Shown here in pieces: positions 59,672 to 64,000 of a stretch of 64,000 bases of DNA. The notes under the pieces are model-generated. The model was not told where the DNA came from, ran no database searches, and was given only the letters and a program-made list of their open reading frames with translations. A program made the translations under genes and the position numbers. Every line of letters begins with the position of its first letter. Position 1 is the stretch's first letter. Source of the stretch: F23-B02 sp963632825. Its GTDB lineage: Bacteria; Bacillota; Clostridia; Oscillospirales; Oscillospiraceae. The stretch covers positions 1 through 64,000 of the forward strand of contig CAVGWF010000038.1 in NCBI GenBank assembly GCA_963632825.1, read 5' to 3'.

Positions 59672-61063
59672 TTACTTTTTGCTCTTTATGTACTCGTCAA
59701 TGCTCTTGGCACCGGTCTTGCCGGCTCCCATTGCGAGGATAACGGTGGCTGCACCGGTGACTGCGTCGCCGCCGGCAAATACACCTTCGCGTGCGGTAGC
59801 GCCGCCCTCGTTGGCCTCAATGCCGCCCTTGCGGGTGAAGGTCAGTCCCTTGGTGGTGTTGCGGATCAGCGGGTTGGGGCTGGTGCCGATAGCGATAACA
59901 ACGGTGTCAACATCGAGGATCCAGTTGGAGCCCTCAATGGGAACGGGTCTTCTCTTGCCCTTCTCATCGGGCTCGCCGAGCTCCTGCCTCTGGAGCTCTA
60001 TGCCGGTGACATGGCCGTCCTCGCCGGCGTGGATGGCAACGGGGTTGTTGAGCATGTTGAACTCAATACCCTCTGCCTCTGCGTGCTCGACCTCCTCCTT
60101 ACGGGCGCTCATCTCGTCGCGGCTGCGGCGGTAGGTGATATAAACATGCTCTGCGCCCAGACGCTTGGAAACGCGAGCCGCGTCCATAGCGACATTGCCT
60201 GCGCCGACGATGCAGACATTATGGAAGTGCTTTATAGGCGTGTCGTAATCATCGCGGTAAGCCTTCATGAGATTTACGCGGGTGAGGAGCTCGTTTGCGG
60301 AGTAAACGCCGAGCAGATTCTCGCCGGGGATGTGCAGGAACTGGGGCAGACCTGCACCGGAGCCGATAAACACTGCCTCGAAGCCGTCTTCAAACAGCTC
60401 GTCAACGCTTTCGGACTTGCCGATGATTGCGTTGTTTATGATCTTAACGCCCATGGCCTTGAGGTTCTCAATCTCTGCCGCAACGATCTCCTTGGGCAGA
60501 CGGAACTGGGGGATACCGTAAACCAGAACGCCGCCGGACTTGTGGAATGCCTCGAAGATGGTGACATCGTAGCCGAGCTTGCGCAGATCGCCGGCGCAGG
60601 TGAGGGAGGCAGGGCCGGAGCCGACGATGGCGATGCGGTGACCGTTGCTTTCGGGAACCTTTATTTCGTCCTTGACTTCCTTGTTCATGTGATAGTCGGC
60701 GACAAAGCGCTCAAGGCGGCCGATGCCGACGCTCTCGCCCTTGATGCCGCGCACGCACTTGCTCTCGCACTGCTTCTCCTGCGGGCAGACACGGCCGCAG
60801 ACGGCGGGCAGGGAGTTGGTGGAGGTTATGATCTCATATGCCGCGTCAAAGTCGCCCTCTGCGACCTTGGCGATAAATTCGGGGATGCGTACCGAAACGG
60901 GGCAGCCGGTACGGCAGGGCATGTTGTGGCAGTTAAGGCAGCGCTTTGCCTCGTCCATTGCCATCTCTGCGGTGTAGCCGAGAGCGACCTCGTCAAAATT
61001 GCCGGTGCGGACTGTGGGATCCTGCTCGGGCATCGGGTTTTTATCCATTCTCATGTTAGCCAT
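59672..61063 (-). CDS. nfnB: NADPH-dependent glutamate synthase small-subunit-like / NfnB
   Basis: A 463-residue iron-sulfur flavoprotein. N-terminal cluster cysteines: CLNCHNMPCRTGCP and CGRVCPQEKQCESKC. FAD motif IAIVGSGPASLTCAGDLRKLG; NAD(P) motif VCIVGAGNVAMDAARV; C-terminal GVFAGGDAVTGAATVILAMGAG. Paired with NfnA it makes the electron-bifurcating NADH-dependent reduced ferredoxin:NADP+ oxidoreductase. It is often mislabelled gltA or glutamate synthase, but no large glutamate synthase subunit is present. It overlaps nfnA by 8 bp; SD GGAGG. Confidence 0.93.
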   Translation of the reverse strand: MANMRMDKNPMPEQDPTVRTGNFDEVALGYTAEMAMDEAKRCLNCHNMPCRTGCPVSVRIPEFIAKVAEGDFDAAYEIITSTNSLPAVCGRVCPQEKQCESKCVRGIKGESVGIGRLERFVADYHMNKEVKDEIKVPESNGHRIAIVGSGPASLTCAGDLRKLGYDVTIFEAFHKSGGVLVYGIPQFRLPKEIVAAEIENLKAMGVKIINNAIIGKSESVDELFEDGFEAVFIGSGAGLPQFLHIPGENLLGVYSANELLTRVNLMKAYRDDYDTPIKHFHNVCIVGAGNVAMDAARVSKRLGAEHVYITYRRSRDEMSARKEEVEHAEAEGIEFNMLNNPVAIHAGEDGHVTGIELQRQELGEPDEKGKRRPVPIEGSNWILDVDTVVIAIGTSPNPLIRNTTKGLTFTRKGGIEANEGGATAREGVFAGGDAVTGAATVILAMGAGKTGAKSIDEYIKSKK

Positions 61064-61922
61064 TACGCTTACCTCCGGTCATATTGCAGATATGCTTTGC
61101 AGCCTCGTCCTGTTCTTCCTTATAGAACGCGGCGCGCTTGATCAGCGAGTCGAAATCGACCTCGTGTGCATCAAAGTCGGGACCGTCAACGCAGGCAAAC
61201 TTTGTCTCGCCGCCGACGATAACGCGGCAGCCGCCGCACATGCCGGTGCCGTCGACCATGATCGGGTCGAGGGAGATGATGGTTTTGATGCCGTAAGGAC
61301 GGGTGACCTCGGCAAGGAACTTCATCATGATGTCGGGACCGATGGCGATAACGCGGTCAAACTGGGGCTTGCCCTCCTTGATGTTGGCGTCGATCTCCTG
61401 CTGGAGGTACTGGGTGGTGAAGCCCTTCTCACCGTAGGTGCCGTCGTCGGTGCACATAATGAGCTTGTCGGAGGCGGCCTTGAGCTCATCCTTGAGGATG
61501 ACTATGTCTGCGCTTCTGAAGCCTGCGATAAATGTGACCTCGATGCCCTTTTCGTGCATCTCCTTTGCGATGGGGTAGGCGATGGCACAGCCGACGCCGC
61601 CGCCGACGACGCAGACCTTCTTCAGACCGTCCATCTCGGTAGCCTTGCCGAGGGGACCGACAAAGTCGGTGATATAATCGCCTTCCTCAACGGTGTGCAG
61701 CATCTTGGTGGTGCGGCCGGCAGCCTGCACCATAACGGTGACGGTGCCCTTCTCACGGTCATAGCCCGCTACGGAAACAGGAGTACGCTCGCCCTGCTCA
61801 TCCAGACGGAAGATGACGAACTGACCTGCCTGGGCGTGCTTTGCGACCAGCGGAGCTTCGATCTCGAACAGGCAAATGGTCTTTGCATCGTTCAGAAATC
61901 TCTTTTGTACGACTTTAAACAT
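61056..61922 (-). CDS. nfnA: Ferredoxin:NADP+ oxidoreductase subunit alpha / NfnA
   Basis: A 288-residue FAD/[2Fe-2S] subunit of the dihydroorotate-dehydrogenase-electron-transfer type. FAD contact GQFVIFRLDEQGERTPVSVAGYD; NAD motif VCVVGGGVGCAIAYPIAKEM; cluster cysteines in GMCGGCRVIVGGETKFACVDGP (CxxC and a later C, plus Asp). ATG 61922 with AGAGGT is chosen over a longer start lacking an SD. With NfnB it balances NADH, NADPH and ferredoxin. Confidence 0.94.
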   Translation of the reverse strand: MFKVVQKRFLNDAKTICLFEIEAPLVAKHAQAGQFVIFRLDEQGERTPVSVAGYDREKGTVTVMVQAAGRTTKMLHTVEEGDYITDFVGPLGKATEMDGLKKVCVVGGGVGCAIAYPIAKEMHEKGIEVTFIAGFRSADIVILKDELKAASDKLIMCTDDGTYGEKGFTTQYLQQEIDANIKEGKPQFDRVIAIGPDIMMKFLAEVTRPYGIKTIISLDPIMVDGTGMCGGCRVIVGGETKFACVDGPDFDAHEVDFDSLIKRAAFYKEEQDEAAKHICNMTGGKRNG

Positions 61923-61979
61923 CTTGTTACCTCTTATCATTATTAATATTTTGTTCAAGCCATGATTGTAACGGAATTT

Positions 61980-62008
61980 ATTCTAATTCAATTGCGTATG
62001 ATTGTCAA
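61980..62008 (-). promoter_or_regulatory. Promoter of nfnAB
   Basis: On the minus strand TTGACA (62003-62008), 17 bp, TAGAAT (61980-61985), about 58 bp before the nfnA start. Confidence 0.75.
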
Positions 62009-62177
62009 CATACGAAATTTGTATAAAATGTAGAAAATGCAGTGAAATCAAGGCTTTTTTGAAAAAAGTGATTAAATTTTAACTAACAATTGCACAAAAA
62101 CAGGTGCGGTTTCGGGCGAAAATACAGACGGGAAGCCGAACGGCGGCTTCGGTATGTCAGAGATATCGGGCACAGCC

Positions 62178-62214
62178 GAAAAATCCCGGCAACACACAAG
62201 GTGCCGCCGAGATT
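62178..62214 (-). terminator. Terminator of the cca-udg-GNAT operon
   Basis: On the minus strand AATCTCGGC pairs with GCCGGGATT (one G-U), followed by a T-run. The rest of 62009-62272 shows no gene. Confidence 0.7.
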
Positions 62215-62272
62215 CAGCTTGTCCTGCTGCCGTATGCAAATTATACGCTCAGAGCCGGACGCTGCTTGACCT

Positions 62273-63076
62273 TCAATCCAAGGTGAGATTCCACACAGTG
62301 TCCGGAGGCAGGGGATCTCCGTCGTAAGCGGCAACATACGGCTCGCCGTCAGCGCCGGCACGGCGGATGACGGCGCGTTCTGCACCGAGCAGTGTACACA
62401 ATGCGGGAACAAACTCCGGCGCGTCGCTGATCGCTTCCTTGATATACAGTACATTATTTTCTATGTATCCGCAGGCTATGCCGCCTTTATACCCGAAAAA
62501 TCCTCCGCCGTATTCGTCAAGCAGTGCCTCCTGAAACAGCAGATAACCATAGTAGAAGCTTATATGCGCGCATCCCTTCAGCAGGTCGTCACGCAGAAAG
62601 CCGTATTCATCCGCGTGCATCCTGCGTATGCCGTCAACGGTCTGACCTGCGGCGACGGTCTCATAGCCGCAAAATGTTGCCGGCCTGAAGCCGCACCTTT
62701 TTTCGTACCATCCGTACAGCGAGCCCTCGGCGGGCAGGGTGCAGCAGATGTCCGTTGAATCCTCCCAGGCCCTGCGCATACAGGCCTTTGTAAGCTCCAT
62801 GCCTATGCCATGACCGCGATACGGCTCGTCAACGCCAACGGCGTATATATAGGCGACCTTTTTTGACGCTCCGTCCGGCAGAAGCAGAAACGCGTCCAGC
62901 ACATATGCCGCGCCGAACACCTCTCCGTCGAGCTCCGCGGCAAAGCCGGTGCCCATCGACGGCAGCAGCTCAAAGAACCGTTCGGTCAGCCGCACGGGAT
63001 CACCGAAAACATTTGACCAGAGCGAGCACAGCGAACCGATATCGTCACTGCGGTACTCGCGGATACGACATATCAT
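62273..63076 (-). CDS. GNAT-family N-acetyltransferase
   Basis: A 267-residue acetyltransferase. The acetyl-CoA pyrophosphate loop is YIYAVGVDEPYRGHGIGMELTKACMRRA (Q/R-x-x-G-x-G/A type, about 80-108). A second domain of about 120 residues follows and resembles the C-terminal half of two-domain GNAT proteins. ATG 63076 has GGAGGTG upstream and overlaps the udg stop by 4 bp. The substrate is unknown. Confidence 0.87.
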   Translation of the reverse strand: MICRIREYRSDDIGSLCSLWSNVFGDPVRLTERFFELLPSMGTGFAAELDGEVFGAAYVLDAFLLLPDGASKKVAYIYAVGVDEPYRGHGIGMELTKACMRRAWEDSTDICCTLPAEGSLYGWYEKRCGFRPATFCGYETVAAGQTVDGIRRMHADEYGFLRDDLLKGCAHISFYYGYLLFQEALLDEYGGGFFGYKGGIACGYIENNVLYIKEAISDAPEFVPALCTLLGAERAVIRRAGADGEPYVAAYDGDPLPPDTVWNLTLD

Positions 63077-63645
63077 TCGTACACCTCCGGACACAGTCTG
63101 CGTATCTCGCTTCTTATCGCACGCAGATCGGTGAAGGCTTCCGGACGCTTTGCTGCATCGCGCAGCAGTGCCGACGGATGGTATATCGCGCAGCAGCGCC
63201 TGCCGCCGACATCAAACCACTGTCCGTGCTGGCGGGTTATGCGAAAGCCTTCGTCTATTATCGAAGCGGCGGCTATCCTGCCCAGACATATAACGATGCG
63301 GGGATTTACTATCTCCATCTGCCGCCGGAGCCATTTTTCGCAGGCCGCCTTTTCCTCCGGCAGCGGGTCGCGGTTTTTGGGAGGACGGCATTTTACGGTG
63401 TTGGCGATGTAGACCTTGCTTCGATCGAGGTCTATCATCTTCAGCATATCGTCCAAAAGCTGACCGGCTCTGCCGACAAACGGAATTCCCCGCAAGTCCT
63501 CCTGCTCTCCGGGACCCTCACCGATGAGCATAACGGGGGAGGCGGCATTGCCGTCGCCGAAAACGAGCTTCGTGCGCGTCTCGCCGAGCCGGCAGTCAAG
63601 ACAGCCCGCGCAAAGAGCATTGAGCTCCTGCATTGCTTTATTCAT
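63073..63645 (-). CDS. Uracil-DNA glycosylase, family 4 type (Fe-S)
   Basis: A 190-residue glycosylase removing uracil from DNA. The catalytic GEGPGEQEDLRGIPFVGRAG block is diagnostic; the [4Fe-4S] cysteines are in CAGCLDCRLG, VKCRPP and the downstream AACEKW. The C-terminal HPSALLR is the intercalation/His motif. It is 1 bp overlapped with cca (TGATG) and 4 bp with the GNAT gene. Confidence 0.95.
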   Translation of the reverse strand: MNKAMQELNALCAGCLDCRLGETRTKLVFGDGNAASPVMLIGEGPGEQEDLRGIPFVGRAGQLLDDMLKMIDLDRSKVYIANTVKCRPPKNRDPLPEEKAACEKWLRRQMEIVNPRIVICLGRIAAASIIDEGFRITRQHGQWFDVGGRRCCAIYHPSALLRDAAKRPEAFTDLRAIRSEIRRLCPEVYE

Positions 63646-64000
63646 CAGCTTTCCTCCGAGTCCTTTGCAAGCTCCAAAAGGATCTCGCGTTTGTTGTTGT
63701 CGGGGTATTCCATTACATAGTCGAGCAAAAACTTCAGCATCTCGCCGAGCTCATGACCCTTGAGCCCTATGGAGAGCAGATCGTCGCCGGTAACGGCAAG
63801 GTGCTTCAGAGAGAAGCATTCGCCGCTTTTTAAAACCGCCTTCAGATCCTTTTCGAGGTCGATGCCCATGATAACGGAATATGCCTGCACGGCACAGGTC
63901 ACGGTGTCAACGCCGTAGCGGTTCAAAAGCCTTTTCCAGCCTAGACCGTCGGTGGGCGGCTCCGTGCTCAGAAGCGTTTCGGCATCGGTGCAGCAGCGGA
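63645..64000 (-). CDS. cca: tRNA nucleotidyltransferase (CCA-adding enzyme), C-terminal part
   Basis: The last 117 codons of a gene that starts beyond the right edge. The reading frame is open to the edge, so the TTG at 63926 is internal. The segment SLKHLAVTGDDLLSIGLKGHELGEMLKFLLDYVMEYPDNNKREILLELA is the tail of class II CCA-adding enzymes, where 'GDDL..GLKG.E.G..L..LL..V...P..N..E.L' is the conserved C-terminal helix set. The catalytic head domain is outside the window. Confidence 0.85.
   Translation of the reverse strand, partial: RCCTDAETLLSTEPPTDGLGWKRLLNRYGVDTVTCAVQAYSVIMGIDLEKDLKAVLKSGECFSLKHLAVTGDDLLSIGLKGHELGEMLKFLLDYVMEYPDNNKREILLELAKDSEES

Noticed and set aside
59660..61141. A 493-codon plus-strand frame opposite nfnB
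   Set aside because: Ala/Gly/Leu-rich shadow of the nfnB codons, no SD, starts inside the terminator of nfnAB.

Overview
The window looks like chromosome from an obligately anaerobic Firmicute of the class Clostridia, most like gut Oscillospirales (Ruminococcaceae/Oscillospiraceae). This rests on gene content, not on a database search. The signs are pyruvate:ferredoxin oxidoreductase, the NfnAB transhydrogenase, an oxygen-sensitive class III ribonucleotide reductase, type III glutamine synthetase, a Cys T-box leader, guanidine-I and glycine riboswitches, S-layer-homology (SLH) domains and a PdaB-like deacetylase. The DNA is moderately GC-rich, genes are dense, Shine-Dalgarno sites are strong and some starts are GTG or TTG. 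Most of the window is ordinary chromosome; no phage, conjugative element, intact transposase or CRISPR array was seen.

Layout. 0-8 kb: start of PFOR (cut by the left edge), the Asp23-FakA pair, a secreted PepSY-like protein, and a coupled moaC-ansA-flavoprotein-flavoprotein operon. 8.2-14 kb: an anaerobic dNTP module (tandem NrdR boxes, nrdG, an nrdD with a fused glutaredoxin-like tail, trxB), then a guanidine-I riboswitch followed by two SMR exporter subunits and a DMT permease. 14-22.3 kb: a DUF1002 protein, a glycine riboswitch before an Ala/Gly symporter, glnN with an AI-2E-family permease, and a flippase-like protein with phosphatidylserine decarboxylase. 22.3-31.3 kb: an accessory-looking stretch with a small membrane protein, a broken SLH gene, an OYE/SDR/TetR redox cassette, a large repeat-rich SLH protein, tRNA-Pro, a small zinc-ribbon protein and a PdaB-like deacetylase. 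31.3-39.2 kb: an FHA-SEDS / PBP / ABC-F / DUF218 operon, divergent from NusG-domain-II and Gx transporter genes whose promoter overlaps it, then Mrp and NifX-like proteins. 39.2-45.2 kb: SGNH hydrolase, EEP hydrolase, glyA-rarD and T-box-controlled cysS. 45.2-52.3 kb: one long operon, response regulator - kinase - DUF1385 - prmC - recA - recX - rimO - pgsA. 52.4-64 kb: tRNA-Leu, DUF364, tatD-phosphatase, a kinase-like ATPase without an acceptor histidine, gap, an acyltransferase, a GntR regulator, nfnAB, and a cca-udg-GNAT operon cut by the right edge.

How it fits together. PFOR, GAPDH and NfnAB link glycolysis and pyruvate oxidation to reduced ferredoxin and NADPH. NADPH can feed TrxB and, by inference, the glutaredoxin-like tail of NrdD. 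Riboswitch and T-box leaders tie guanidinium export, glycine uptake and CysRS synthesis to their ligands. The less usual items are the NrdD-Grx/TrxB unit, the divergent promoters that share a -35 box (one giving a near-leaderless mRNA), an SD-sequestering hairpin before the deacetylase, the His-less kinase-like protein, and the 26-residue repeats of the SLH protein. I did not find a clearly new multi-gene defence or mobile system.
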